Source: Leishmania infantum JPCM5 (lineage: Eukaryota > Euglenozoa > Kinetoplastea > Trypanosomatida > Trypanosomatidae). Taken from it: a DNA stretch of 64,000 nt. Shown piece after piece: positions 1 through 9,541 of the stretch. Positions within the stretch are counted from its first letter, which is position 1. Every line of letters begins with the position of its first letter. The notes beneath the pieces are model-generated. The model was not told where the DNA came from, ran no database searches, and was given only the letters and a program-made list of their open reading frames with translations. Location of the stretch: the NCBI RefSeq assembly GCF_000002875.2, contig NC_009408.2, positions 578,501 to 642,500 of the forward strand, in the 5' to 3' direction. The translations under genes and the position numbers were made by a program.

Positions 1-20
1 CACGCTTCTCATTCTTTTCC

Positions 21-931
21 ACACGCACACACAAACCACCGCCGCCCGCTCTCCTGTGATCACTGTGCCCGACGCCCTCCCTTTCCACTGTGCAGCTCAG
101 CTCTCTTGTTCGCTAAGTTCCACTCACTCTCCCCCCGCTTTCTCCCCCCACTCGCCACCATGAAGATCTTCAAGGATGTGCTGACCGGCTCCGAGGTTGT
201 CTGCGACAATGACTGCCCGTTCGACGTGGAGGGCGACATCATGTATGTGGTGAACGGCCGCTACATCGACGTTGGTGGCGAGGACTACGGTATTTCTGCC
301 AACGTGGACGAGGACGCTGCGGAGGGCGCGACGGGCGAAGTTGCGGAGGGAAAGGAGCGCGTGGTGGATGTGGTGTACAACAACCGGTACACGGAGACAT
401 CGTACGACAAGGCGTCGTACATGGCGCACATCCGCAGCTACATGAAGCAGCTGCTGGAGAAGATCGAGAACGAGGAGGAGAGGAAGGTGTTCCAGACGAA
501 CGCTGCAGCGTTCGTGAAGAAGGTGCTTAAGGACATCGACGAGTACCAGTTCTTCATCCCGGAGGGCAACGACGAGGACCCGGACAACGGCATGATCGTG
601 CTGTGCCGCTGGGACGGTGAGACGCCGAGGTTCTACTTCTGGAAGGATGGCCTGAAGGGCGAGCGCGTCTAGACGCGTCGCTGACGATGGCTCTGCCGCG
701 TGTGTGAACGCACTCGTCTGCACCCACACCCCGCAACACGAACCCTTCCCTTGCTCTCCCCCGGGAGAGCCGGGTGCACGCGCGCGCTTCTCCCCCCCCT
801 CTGTGCATGGGTGCGCTTGCTTCATGGGCTGTGCGACGTCGGAGGTGCTGCGCGCGCCCACGCGGGTGATCACGTCGCCCCCCTCCCCCTCTCTCTCCGA
901 GTTGTGAGGCCCTATCTCGCTGTCTCCGCAC
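21..931 (+). repeat. Tandem duplication unit carrying TCTP copy 1 (partner 2013-2923)
   Basis: Positions 21-931 match 2013-2923 at a constant offset of 1992 bp. I found two differences by eye, G720 versus C2712 and C829 versus T2821, both after the stop codon. Homology ends sharply at about 931/2923 and begins near 21/2013. The remaining part of the 1992-bp period (932-2012) is unique to copy 1. Confidence 0.9.
160..672 (+). CDS. TCTP: Translationally controlled tumour protein (TCTP), copy 1
   Basis: A 170-residue protein with the usual TCTP length and layout. It starts MKIFKDVLTGSE, has the acidic flexible loop region (VDEDAAEG) around residues 48-60, a central helical hairpin (YMAHIRSYMKQLLEKIENEE), and the C-terminal signature region FFIPEGNDEDPDNGM followed by FYFWKDGLKGERV. 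TCTP is an abundant cytosolic Mss4-fold, calcium-binding protein linked to growth and stress survival in eukaryotes. The start was chosen at 160 because the family N-terminus begins there and it has a gccacc context; an upstream in-frame ATG at 106 would add 18 residues unlike the family. The coding sequence is base-identical to copy 2 at 2152-2664. The family assignment is very secure; the cellular role in this organism is inferred. Confidence 0.95.
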   Translation: MKIFKDVLTGSEVVCDNDCPFDVEGDIMYVVNGRYIDVGGEDYGISANVDEDAAEGATGEVAEGKERVVDVVYNNRYTETSYDKASYMAHIRSYMKQLLEKIENEEERKVFQTNAAAFVKKVLKDIDEYQFFIPEGNDEDPDNGMIVLCRWDGETPRFYFWKDGLKGERV

Positions 932-2151
932 GTCTATCATTTTCCTCCTACTCAGCTAACATAACTTTAAAAGGAGTGAGGAGAGGGATGATGCACGCAC
1001 ACGTGGATATCTTGTGTCTCTAATGGACTCTGTTACGCCTTCTGCACCTTCGTTGTTGGGTAAAGTGCGAGGACGGCACGGAGACAGACAGGGGTGCGTG
1101 TTTTTCTGTGCGTGTACCATGGAGATAGCCGAAGTCGTGGGTCATGGCACACACGCACGCAGAAGTTTGAGTGATGGTGCGTGTGCAGTGTGTATGTGTG
1201 CCATCACCACCCCCTCCCCCTGCCCCGCTCGCTCGCTCCTCCACAGGCTTTTTATATTTCGTTTCCTTAGAAGTGCCTCTAGTGTGCATGTGTGCAGGCA
1301 CATATCTGTGTGTGCACGCGTGTTTGCGTGACTGTGCGCGTGTACGGACTCCTGTGGCAATACGAGCCCTCTTCCCCTACCTCCTTCCATCCCCCTCCCT
1401 TCCCCCTCCACACACACACACACACACACAGCATCACCACGAAGAGGGTCGAGCCGGAGTCCGCAGACAGGAAAAAGAAAAAGCATCCAACACCACCAAA
1501 GCCAGGCCGTTTGTGGACGCTAGAGAATGAGCGAACAAAACGCAGGTGCGCGTGGGGTGTCCTTGCGTGAGCCGCTGTGCGCGCGCTTGCCGCAGCAGAT
1601 GGGACGGTCGCCACTGTCCTCGAGGGAAGCGGTAAGAGCGGAAGGGGGCTGGGGCAGGGGTGGTAGGGGCTAGCGCGAGAGTAGCCTTTTTCCTGTGCGT
1701 CTGTATCCCCGCCCTCCGCCTTTCTCGGGTCCTTCTCTTCCTACTCCGTGGCGCAAGGCAGCCGTGCGCCATGGCCCCCGTCTTCAGTATTGCACCTGAC
1801 GCGAAGAAGAAAATGCATAGGCAACCACCAAACAGTGGGTGCGCCCGCCTCTGTGCACGGTGTCGAGTGGCGCACAGCTTCCATCGTGTTTAGTGTTGCT
1901 TATCTGCCTCCTTTCTCTAATTCTCTTTCCTTCCATATCCGCGTTTGTGCAACACTGCATTGCGCTTGCGTGATCGCGCCTGCCACGCAATCCCCTTCCC
2001 CTAACAAAACACACACGCACACACAAACCACCGCCGCCCGCTCTCCTGTGATCACTGTGCCCGACGCCCTCCCTTTCCACTGTGCAGCTCAGCTCTCTTG
2101 TTCGCTAAGTTCCACTCACTCTCCCCCCGCTTTCTCCCCCCACTCGCCACC
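673..2151 (+). other. Intergenic region between the two TCTP genes
   Basis: No convincing gene. Holds the copy-1 3' UTR (shared up to 931, unique after that) and the copy-2 leader. Contains a (CA)n tract at 1410-1430 preceded by pyrimidine-rich sequence (about 1376-1409), and pyrimidine-rich stretches near 1900-1945 and 2040-2100 that could serve as trans-splicing signals for copy 2. The unique segment 932-2012 is where copy-specific regulatory elements would lie. Confidence 0.7.
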
Positions 2152-2923
2152 ATGAAGATCTTCAAGGATGTGCTGACCGGCTCCGAGGTTGTCTGCGACA
2201 ATGACTGCCCGTTCGACGTGGAGGGCGACATCATGTATGTGGTGAACGGCCGCTACATCGACGTTGGTGGCGAGGACTACGGTATTTCTGCCAACGTGGA
2301 CGAGGACGCTGCGGAGGGCGCGACGGGCGAAGTTGCGGAGGGAAAGGAGCGCGTGGTGGATGTGGTGTACAACAACCGGTACACGGAGACATCGTACGAC
2401 AAGGCGTCGTACATGGCGCACATCCGCAGCTACATGAAGCAGCTGCTGGAGAAGATCGAGAACGAGGAGGAGAGGAAGGTGTTCCAGACGAACGCTGCAG
2501 CGTTCGTGAAGAAGGTGCTTAAGGACATCGACGAGTACCAGTTCTTCATCCCGGAGGGCAACGACGAGGACCCGGACAACGGCATGATCGTGCTGTGCCG
2601 CTGGGACGGTGAGACGCCGAGGTTCTACTTCTGGAAGGATGGCCTGAAGGGCGAGCGCGTCTAGACGCGTCGCTGACGATGGCTCTGCCGCGTGTGTGAA
2701 CGCACTCGTCTCCACCCACACCCCGCAACACGAACCCTTCCCTTGCTCTCCCCCGGGAGAGCCGGGTGCACGCGCGCGCTTCTCCCCCCCCTCTGTGCAT
2801 GGGTGCGCTTGCTTCATGGGTTGTGCGACGTCGGAGGTGCTGCGCGCGCCCACGCGGGTGATCACGTCGCCCCCCTCCCCCTCTCTCTCCGAGTTGTGAG
2901 GCCCTATCTCGCTGTCTCCGCAC
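2013..2923 (+). repeat. Tandem duplication unit carrying TCTP copy 2 (partner 21-931)
   Basis: This is the second copy of the block described at 21-931. It includes about 140 bp of leader, the whole coding region and about 259 bp of proximal 3' UTR, then diverges completely at the run following tgtctccgcac. Confidence 0.9.
2152..2664 (+). CDS. TCTP: Translationally controlled tumour protein (TCTP), copy 2
   Basis: Second tandem copy, 170 residues, identical at every base of the coding region to the copy at 160-672 and offset by exactly 1992 bp. The same N-terminus, acidic loop, helical hairpin and FYFWKDGLKGERV end are present. The 5' leader and the first about 250 bp after the stop are also shared, after which the two 3' regions are unrelated. 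In Trypanosoma brucei two TCTP paralogues are known to be expressed in different life stages through different 3' UTRs; the arrangement here suggests the same kind of split, which is inference. Identity of the coding part indicates recent duplication or ongoing gene conversion. Confidence 0.95.
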   Translation: MKIFKDVLTGSEVVCDNDCPFDVEGDIMYVVNGRYIDVGGEDYGISANVDEDAAEGATGEVAEGKERVVDVVYNNRYTETSYDKASYMAHIRSYMKQLLEKIENEEERKVFQTNAAAFVKKVLKDIDEYQFFIPEGNDEDPDNGMIVLCRWDGETPRFYFWKDGLKGERV

Positions 2924-4392
2924 ACCGACGGGCATGCTGGCGGAGGTGTCTCGCATGCGCTCTACGTGCACCTCAGTCATGCGGCCCCACGGCAGAGCGT
3001 GTGCACGCTTTTCGAATTCGCCTGTTTTGTGTTTGCGCTTAAGCTTGAAAGTAAAAAAAAGAGAAAGGCGAAACGAGATGGTGGAAGCAGCGGCGGCACA
3101 CAAGAAAAGAAGGTCAGGCGTGCGGTGCATTCGCAGGGGCTCGCAGCCACGCTGCCAGTGCTGCTGCTGCTGCTACACACGCACGCACGCACGCACGCAC
3201 TCACACACGGACGCGCGCGCCAAAGAGGAGCTCAAAAGACAGACCGAACGACGGGCGGACCGTGAAGCACGGGAGGAGGTGAGGAGAAAGGACGACCGGC
3301 AAGCGGGACGAAATCGCCGCACGAAACGGGGCGCTGCCCATGGCACAAACTTCGCGAATGCGAGAAGAGGCGGACACTTGCGCGCGTCGCGGCTTCCCTT
3401 CATGCGCTTTTGTGCGTCTCAGTGTGTGCGCGTCTACGCGTGCCAGCGGACGTGTGATTGCCGCCACAAGCGATATCTGCAGACATACGCATGGCGCATG
3501 CGTGTGGCGTAGCAGCACACGGCGATAAGTAGTGTGATTAACACATCAAGTGAATTAAACACCAAGAGAGGGGAGGGTGGACAGAGGCGGAATGCCAGCG
3601 CCGACTCTCTGTCTTCTAAAAACGTGTGGCAGAGAGCATGGTGGCGCTTAAGAATGAAGAGGCAGGGGTGGTGAATAGCGTAAGTCCAGTGTGAAACGGC
3701 GCGCTCTTGTGCGTGCGTGCTGCAGAGGGGTGCTCCAGGCGGAGCGCATCCCCTCCCTCCTTCCCTGTGAATACCCTTCCTCTCTCTCGCGCGCGCTCCG
3801 CAGCGCAAGTGGATTTGTGCGCGTGTGCATACTGCTGACGATGGAAGCAGCGGCGTCACAAGCCTCCACTGCTTTGCATCCAAACCACCAGACAAGAGCA
3901 CGGCGACGATGACAATGATATCCACGGCCCCGCATCCTCTTTTCCGCCTCTGCCTTTCTTTTCCTTCATGCGTTGTCGTACGCTTGCTGACGCAAGCGCT
4001 TTCACGTAACAGTACTTCGTCTTTCTGGTTTCCATGGCGCCCCGTCCTCTTTCTGCCGCATCGGCAACATCGAGAAGTGGTGGTCGCACAGCGTCCAAGC
4101 GCGCGCACACACAAAGTCAGGGCATTTTAGGGCGCAGAAGGGCAACGACTGAGTGGATGTGACGCACCCCTCCACTCGTTTCGCCTCCACCCAATCCTTC
4201 ACCAGTGCAGCCGTCCCTCCTCCTCTCTCACTTGCTTTGCCATATTATCGACCCCTTAACGCCCCCCCCTCGCCGCCCCCATCTCTCTCGTAGACAGATA
4301 CAGCTTTCAAACTCTTGAGCACGTATATATATATATACACGGGCACACCTTCATAGACGACTGCACCCACTCCTCTTCCCTCCTCCTCCCTG
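2665..4392 (+). other. Intergenic region TCTP copy 2 to MUS81
   Basis: No convincing gene; open frames here are low-complexity and differ in composition from the flanking genes. Shares 2665-2923 with the copy-1 3' region. Contains a CTG run near 3157-3173, a tetranucleotide (acgc)n run at about 3179-3200, and a TA-rich stretch at about 4324-4337 followed by C/T-rich sequence just before the MUS81 start, the likely trans-splice region. Confidence 0.65.
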
Positions 4393-7300
4393 ATGGCGGA
4401 GCCACAGTCGCGTGCGCCAGCCCCCCTCTGTGCCGGAGCCACAGACAATGTCGTGGCAGCGTCGGCGGGTATTTCCGTCAACGTGCGTCTCTGTAAGCAC
4501 CTTCTTCAAGGTTCTTCTCACACTCGGCCACAGCCGTTGACGAGCTCGGTGTTCCTCGACGCACTCGCGCGGTATCCTCTACCAGTCGTCTCGGCGGCCA
4601 CTGCGCACGATGTTGCCGGCTCAGAGCAGCAGCTGCAGCTGCACCAACTGTCAGCCCACTCTCCTTCGCAGCCTTTTTCAGAGGTGCCATCGGAACCGGC
4701 AACGGCCGCGTCCGCTTCGCCGATGCGGATTCGCATATCCACCGCATCACCGCGTGGCGAAGGGCGCATGAGTTTCAGCGGCGCAGCCCAGCATGTTGCC
4801 AGTGATCTGACAGCTGCGATAAACCAATTCTGGGCTCTGTCACCCACCTCGGCGGCGCCGCATTCCCCGCTGCTCACGACTGTTGAGGAGGACACGCAAG
4901 GCCCTTTGCATACAGCCGCCGTCGTTGCTTGCAGCTCCGCATCTCAGCAGACGCCGCCTCCCCCGCCACCGTGGGTGGCCTTCTCGCCCTTCCGCTTTTG
5001 CGCTGATCCGTCGTTTCACGCAGCGCTGCAACGCCTTCCGAGACACCGCGGCGACACAGCCGATAATCATCAGCTAAGACAGCGCGCTGTGGCGCCGCCC
5101 TCGCCGCCGAGTCGCCATATGCCCGGCCTCTCCTTCCTTTGTGCTCCTACCGGGGGTATTGCTCCGGCATCGCGTTCGGCTGGGGAGGGCCCGCATGGCA
5201 CGCCGAGCCGCGTCTCAGCGGCGGCCGCGGCCACCGTTTCCGCTTCTGACGGCGACAGCGTGCCCTTTGATGCGCCGCTAGGCGCCCCGTGGACGATGAT
5301 GGATGCGTGGTGCCACGGCTTCGCGGCGACGGCGGCGGAGGGAGGTCGAAGCCGCAAGCGCGCGCGCACTGCGAGTGCCACGGCAGCTTCGCCGACGAGT
5401 GCGGAGCCCACAATTTTCGCGCGTCTTCATTTGAGTGACACCTATGACGGAGGCAGCGCGAGGATGGGCTCAAAGGACAGTCCGTTGCCGACTGTGACCA
5501 CGGTTGCTTCGCACGACACCTTCCGCAGAAACCCTTCGCCCGACTCGTTTGCGACGCTTCCCTCGTGGGCCTCTCTGGCAACGCCGCACGAGACACTGGA
5601 TGAGCCACAGAGCCGCGTTCCTGAGGAGGATGACCTGCTCGACCTGCTACTTGGGGTGGAGCAGAATGCATCTCGGCCGCCCGAGTTTGCTGGTAGGCTG
5701 CCGTGTTCACGGGCGCAGCTCATGGAAGCTACAGGAATGACCGGCGCTGAAGTGCACACGGAGGGAGAGGGTGAACGAAGCACCTTGGCGAAGCGCGACG
5801 GGAGTGCGACGGTGTCCAGCAGCATGACGGTCTCGAGACTGGGGACGTCTGCGGCGCGTGTCGGCGCCGACGGGCTTGCTACGTCCTGCGTGCAGATGAA
5901 TCAGGTGACGACGTCGCTGGCCTTGACAGCGACGGCCACTGCGACCGCGACGCCTCGGGGGCCGGCTCTGAGTACGTCTTCAGCTGCCGACTTCTTCTGT
6001 AGTGCCGGTGACGCCAACAACTGCGAACACGTGCCCCTTTCCACCGTGAAGGACCTCAGAAGCACGTGCGCGCGGCTCGGCCTGCTGAGCACGGGCTCGA
6101 AGACGACCCTGCAGCAGCGCCTCCGTCTTTACTACGCGTCCGCACCGGCGCCGCAACAGAGCGGCGCTCGTGTCCCGCTGGTGGCGGCTGCCGCGAACTT
6201 GTCTTCTGCACTGCATGTGCCGCTCGACCCCAGTGCAACCCGAACGGGGGGCGAAGTTGGCGCTTCTCTTTCCACCGGCTCTCCTCCACGGACGGTCTTC
6301 CGCTACCGCAGTCCGTCGCAATCGTCAGGGTCGGTCCTGCCCGCATCTGCTGCTGCAGTGGCAGTCGGTCAGCCGCGCACCTGCGCTACTGAGTCAGTGA
6401 GTGTGCCGGCGACGCGGGCGGCTGCGACCGCTGCATGGGAGCATGCGGCGGTATCTACCTCTCCTGTAGCTGCGGCTTCGGGCCAGCGTGGTCGTCTCGT
6501 CCCGTCCCCTACGCAGTTCCTTCACGATCTCGCCTCTCGGACGACGCGGACACCTCACACGGCGCTTGCCACTCTCTGCGATGCACACTCGCCCCCCTCC
6601 GTGACAGCCGCGCGAGCGCAGCAGGAGGAGCTGACGAGCGAGACGGGCCGCGTACGCTGGCAGTGGCTCGTGGACTTCCGCGAACGTTCCAGCGCACATC
6701 GTGGCGGCGGCAGCAGCGGCAGGCGCCAGCATGAGGGCATCTTGGACATCTTTCGTAAGCAGCATGTGCCGTGCACATCGATGATGCTGCCGGTCGGTGA
6801 CTTCATGCTGTCCGTGGAGCTGTCGCCCGGGGAGGCCGCTGCGATGCACGTGTGTGGTGTTGCTGCAAGTACGGAGGCGGATGCCGGAGTGCCAAGAGCC
6901 TCCGCCACGGCCGAGGGTGCTGCACCGGTTCTCAGCCATGTCTGCTCTCTTGTTGTGGAGCGTAAGACGGCCGCGGACTTGGATGCGAGCGTGAAGGGGG
7001 CACGCTACACAGAGCAGCGGCGACTGCTAGCGGCGTCGCCGTTTCGCTTAGTGGTGTGGCTGGTAGAGGGTTTGGTCGTTGCAGGCGGGAGCGGCAGCGG
7101 CTTCTTAAGTCGCGGTCAGCGCCACCGCCTTGGCGGTGGCGGTACAGAAAGTGACACGCAGCCAGGCAGTCGCAGCCCATCACCCGCACCGTCACCGCCG
7201 GCAGAGAGCGCGCGCCAACGCGTTGACTCGGCGTGTGCTTCGCTGGGCCTCCACGGGAAGGGCTGGTTGGTGGTGCGCACCCGTAACACGACGGAGTCTG

Positions 7301-7848
7301 TGCAGTTTCTGAAGCTGCTCGCGACTCACGTCGCGCGGCAACTTGCCAGTTATCGTCTTCGTCGTCGTTGCATGGGCGAAGGCAATAGTGGCATGGTGGC
7401 TGGGATTGATGGCTGTGCTGCCTGCCAGAACGCAGCGCAGGACCCATCCGCACAGCGCGTTGCACGCGCAGATGGAGGAGACGTTCATTGCGGTAACATC
7501 TTCCGCAGCGCAGGTGATGGTGCGTCAACGACGTGCATGGCGGCCACTGTCGCGCTGCTGCAGTTAGCTCCCACGAACACATGTCTGCAGTCCGTGAGTG
7601 CCCTGCAGCGGCACCTGCGCGCAAAGACGGCATTTCCGCGCATGCTCATGTGCGTCCGCGGCTGCTCCGCCACGCTCGCGTCATTGCTGTCCTCCAAGTA
7701 CGGCACACTGCTGCGGTTTTGGCGAGAGCTGAGACGGCGCGGCCAGGAGGTGTGCGACGCCGACCCCGATATCCAGCGGCTCACCACAGCTCAGAAGAAG
7801 GTGTACGTACTGCTGACCGAGTTCCTGCTCGCCAAAGACTACTTCTGA
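4393..7848 (+). CDS. MUS81: MUS81-type structure-specific endonuclease (ERCC4 nuclease with SAP domain)
   Basis: A 1151-residue protein. The nuclease core is recognisable: GDF at residues 802-804, then VERKTAAD at 855-862, which fits the ERK-X3-D catalytic motif of the XPF/MUS81 family, followed by RYTEQRRLL and a VVWLVEG strand. The C-terminus (about 1081-1151, FPRMLMCVRGCS onward) resembles the MUS81 helix-hairpin-helix. A SAP-like DNA-binding motif lies at about 547-582 (VPLSTVKDLRSTCARLGLL). The first about 540 residues are Ala/Ser/Pro-rich and probably disordered. Low-complexity insertions split the nuclease domain, between GDF and ERK (about 810-850) and after WLVEG (about 900-945). MUS81 with an EME1-type partner cuts 3' flaps, stalled forks and Holliday-type junctions in the nucleus. 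It lies just upstream of a RecQ helicase. Assignment to MUS81 rather than XPF rests on the order of motifs and lack of an XPF helicase-like half. Confidence 0.78.
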   Translation: MAEPQSRAPAPLCAGATDNVVAASAGISVNVRLCKHLLQGSSHTRPQPLTSSVFLDALARYPLPVVSAATAHDVAGSEQQLQLHQLSAHSPSQPFSEVPSEPATAASASPMRIRISTASPRGEGRMSFSGAAQHVASDLTAAINQFWALSPTSAAPHSPLLTTVEEDTQGPLHTAAVVACSSASQQTPPPPPPWVAFSPFRFCADPSFHAALQRLPRHRGDTADNHQLRQRAVAPPSPPSRHMPGLSFLCAPTGGIAPASRSAGEGPHGTPSRVSAAAAATVSASDGDSVPFDAPLGAPWTMMDAWCHGFAATAAEGGRSRKRARTASATAASPTSAEPTIFARLHLSDTYDGGSARMGSKDSPLPTVTTVASHDTFRRNPSPDSFATLPSWASLATPHETLDEPQSRVPEEDDLLDLLLGVEQNASRPPEFAGRLPCSRAQLMEATGMTGAEVHTEGEGERSTLAKRDGSATVSSSMTVSRLGTSAARVGADGLATSCVQMNQVTTSLALTATATATATPRGPALSTSSAADFFCSAGDANNCEHVPLSTVKDLRSTCARLGLLSTGSKTTLQQRLRLYYASAPAPQQSGARVPLVAAAANLSSALHVPLDPSATRTGGEVGASLSTGSPPRTVFRYRSPSQSSGSVLPASAAAVAVGQPRTCATESVSVPATRAAATAAWEHAAVSTSPVAAASGQRGRLVPSPTQFLHDLASRTTRTPHTALATLCDAHSPPSVTAARAQQEELTSETGRVRWQWLVDFRERSSAHRGGGSSGRRQHEGILDIFRKQHVPCTSMMLPVGDFMLSVELSPGEAAAMHVCGVAASTEADAGVPRASATAEGAAPVLSHVCSLVVERKTAADLDASVKGARYTEQRRLLAASPFRLVVWLVEGLVVAGGSGSGFLSRGQRHRLGGGGTESDTQPGSRSPSPAPSPPAESARQRVDSACASLGLHGKGWLVVRTRNTTESVQFLKLLATHVARQLASYRLRRRCMGEGNSGMVAGIDGCAACQNAAQDPSAQRVARADGGDVHCGNIFRSAGDGASTTCMAATVALLQLAPTNTCLQSVSALQRHLRAKTAFPRMLMCVRGCSATLASLLSSKYGTLLRFWRELRRRGQEVCDADPDIQRLTTAQKKVYVLLTEFLLAKDYF

Positions 7849-9541
7849 TGCGGGTAGCGCACCAGTGGTGATGGGGGAGTGCGTGTCTGCACGTATGTGT
7901 GTGTGTGCGTTTAGCTTGTTTGCTCGTGTTGTATTCACGCTTGGAAGCGCGCTAGCGCCGCTGATGCACGAGTGCGGGTGCGCGCCTGTCTGGTCAGCTG
8001 ACGCAGCTGGGAGCTGGGAGGCTTTAACGTGAAGCAGAGTACCTCGGAGCGAACCACAGTGTCTGCGGGTGTCCCTGTGCTCCTGTGACACGCAGAGCGA
8101 GAGGTGCTCTTGCGCGAGTGCGTTTCCGTGCCTGCGTTCATTATGCGACGCAACTCTCTCCGGCCTCTCAATGTATCGACGCTCGTTGGTCTGCCACGCG
8201 TGGTGGGCATCGGCGCGATGCACACACGTAGACGTACACAAAGGCACACCCTTGTGTTCCTTCTCGAACAACGAGGCGCACCTCACCGATGTCTCTCTGA
8301 ACGCTATGTGTGTGTGTGTGTCTGTGTGTGTGGTGACTGCTCTCGCCCACGCGCCCAGGCGACGCTTTACTGTCTGCGTTCTCTCCCTTCTTCTTGCTCT
8401 TGGCTCTTTTACACCTTTACACACGCGCATTATCCTTGATCGGCCGATGCGTGTCACGGCTGCATCGCACAAGTCTGCGCTCCATGGTCCACGACGCTAC
8501 GCGCATGCGCAGCCACGCAGACGACGGCAACAGCTACAAGTGACAGAGAACCTCCCCCCCGACACACGCGCACATAGACGGGGTCAGAAGACGGAAGGGA
8601 GCTGCAGGCAGCATCTATCAGCGTATCAAAGGGTAAGAGCACGAGAGCGGAGAAGGGCCGGGCGAGCCACCAACACATCATCCGAGGCCTGCAGGGTCAC
8701 TGTTATACATACACACGCACACACACGAAGCTCTGCCGGGCCCATTCCTTTTTTTTTTTCTCACCTACCTGCGCTTCTTGGCCTCTTGCACGATCGCCTC
8801 TTTCTCCCCAAGCGCCTGCCCTTTCACGTCCTCTCGTCCTCATTTCCGCCGCTCGTAGCGAGGGCCTCTCGTGCAAGTTCCAGAGGGACACATACACACA
8901 TACACGATACGATCCAGGCAGCACTCGAGGAGTGCCAGGGCACGCGCACACGCAGACTCGCCCGCACTCGTAGCGAGACGAACGTGGCCTATAGAGTGCA
9001 TCTCGCGGCATACGCTAATGCCCTCGCATGCACACACATAGATGCACACACCACATAAGCGCATACGCCGTATATTCCACATTCTCTGAGGCGCTCAGAT
9101 CGGATCAGCAGTCCCCGAAGGCTGCGGTAGGCGTGCACAGTTTGCACACACACACACACACACACACACCAGCGCACACTCGCACGCACCTGCCATTCAC
9201 ATTCGAAGATCGCTGTGCGTTACTGACTCGTCCTGGCTGTCACAGAGTGCACTCTTTCGCTCCGGCCTTCCTCTTCTCTGTGCACGAGTAGGAGCGCGCC
9301 GTCTACGCCCACCGACAAGACACCTGCGAGTAGCCCAGCGTCACCCTTGCCTTTTGTGGTCCTCCCTCTCTCCCTCCTCACCTGGTTCTCCTCACAAACA
9401 CACACTCACACCAGCGCACTCCCTTGCATATATACATATATACATATATACATATATACATATATATATATATGTATATATTATGTATTCTCTCTCTGTT
9501 CTCCGCTCTCTCCGCCACACGAAAGTCATCGCACATCGAGG
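7849..9541 (+). other. Intergenic region MUS81 to RecQ
   Basis: No supported gene. (TG)n tracts lie at about 7896-7907 and 8307-8332, a T11 tract at 8749-8759, a (CA)n tract at 9145-9170, and a TA/CATATA microsatellite at 9427-9486 close to the RecQ start. The C/T-rich segment 9487-9515 after it is a plausible polypyrimidine tract for the RecQ mRNA. Confidence 0.65.
9427..9486 (+). repeat. (TACATA)n/(TA)n microsatellite in the RecQ leader
   Basis: About 60 bp of alternating tatacata and tatata units, ending 55 bp before the chosen RecQ start codon. Very AT-rich against a GC-rich background. Confidence 0.9.

Noticed and set aside
124..873. 249- and 269-residue minus-strand frames opposite the TCTP genes
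   Set aside because: They are shadows of the highly GC-biased TCTP codons, repeated identically in both copies, with no family resemblance.
9347..9541. 65-residue N-terminal extension of the RecQ protein
   Set aside because: It would translate a TA microsatellite and a C/T-rich leader ([10 protein letters not shown] and similar), so the downstream ATG at 9542 is the better start.
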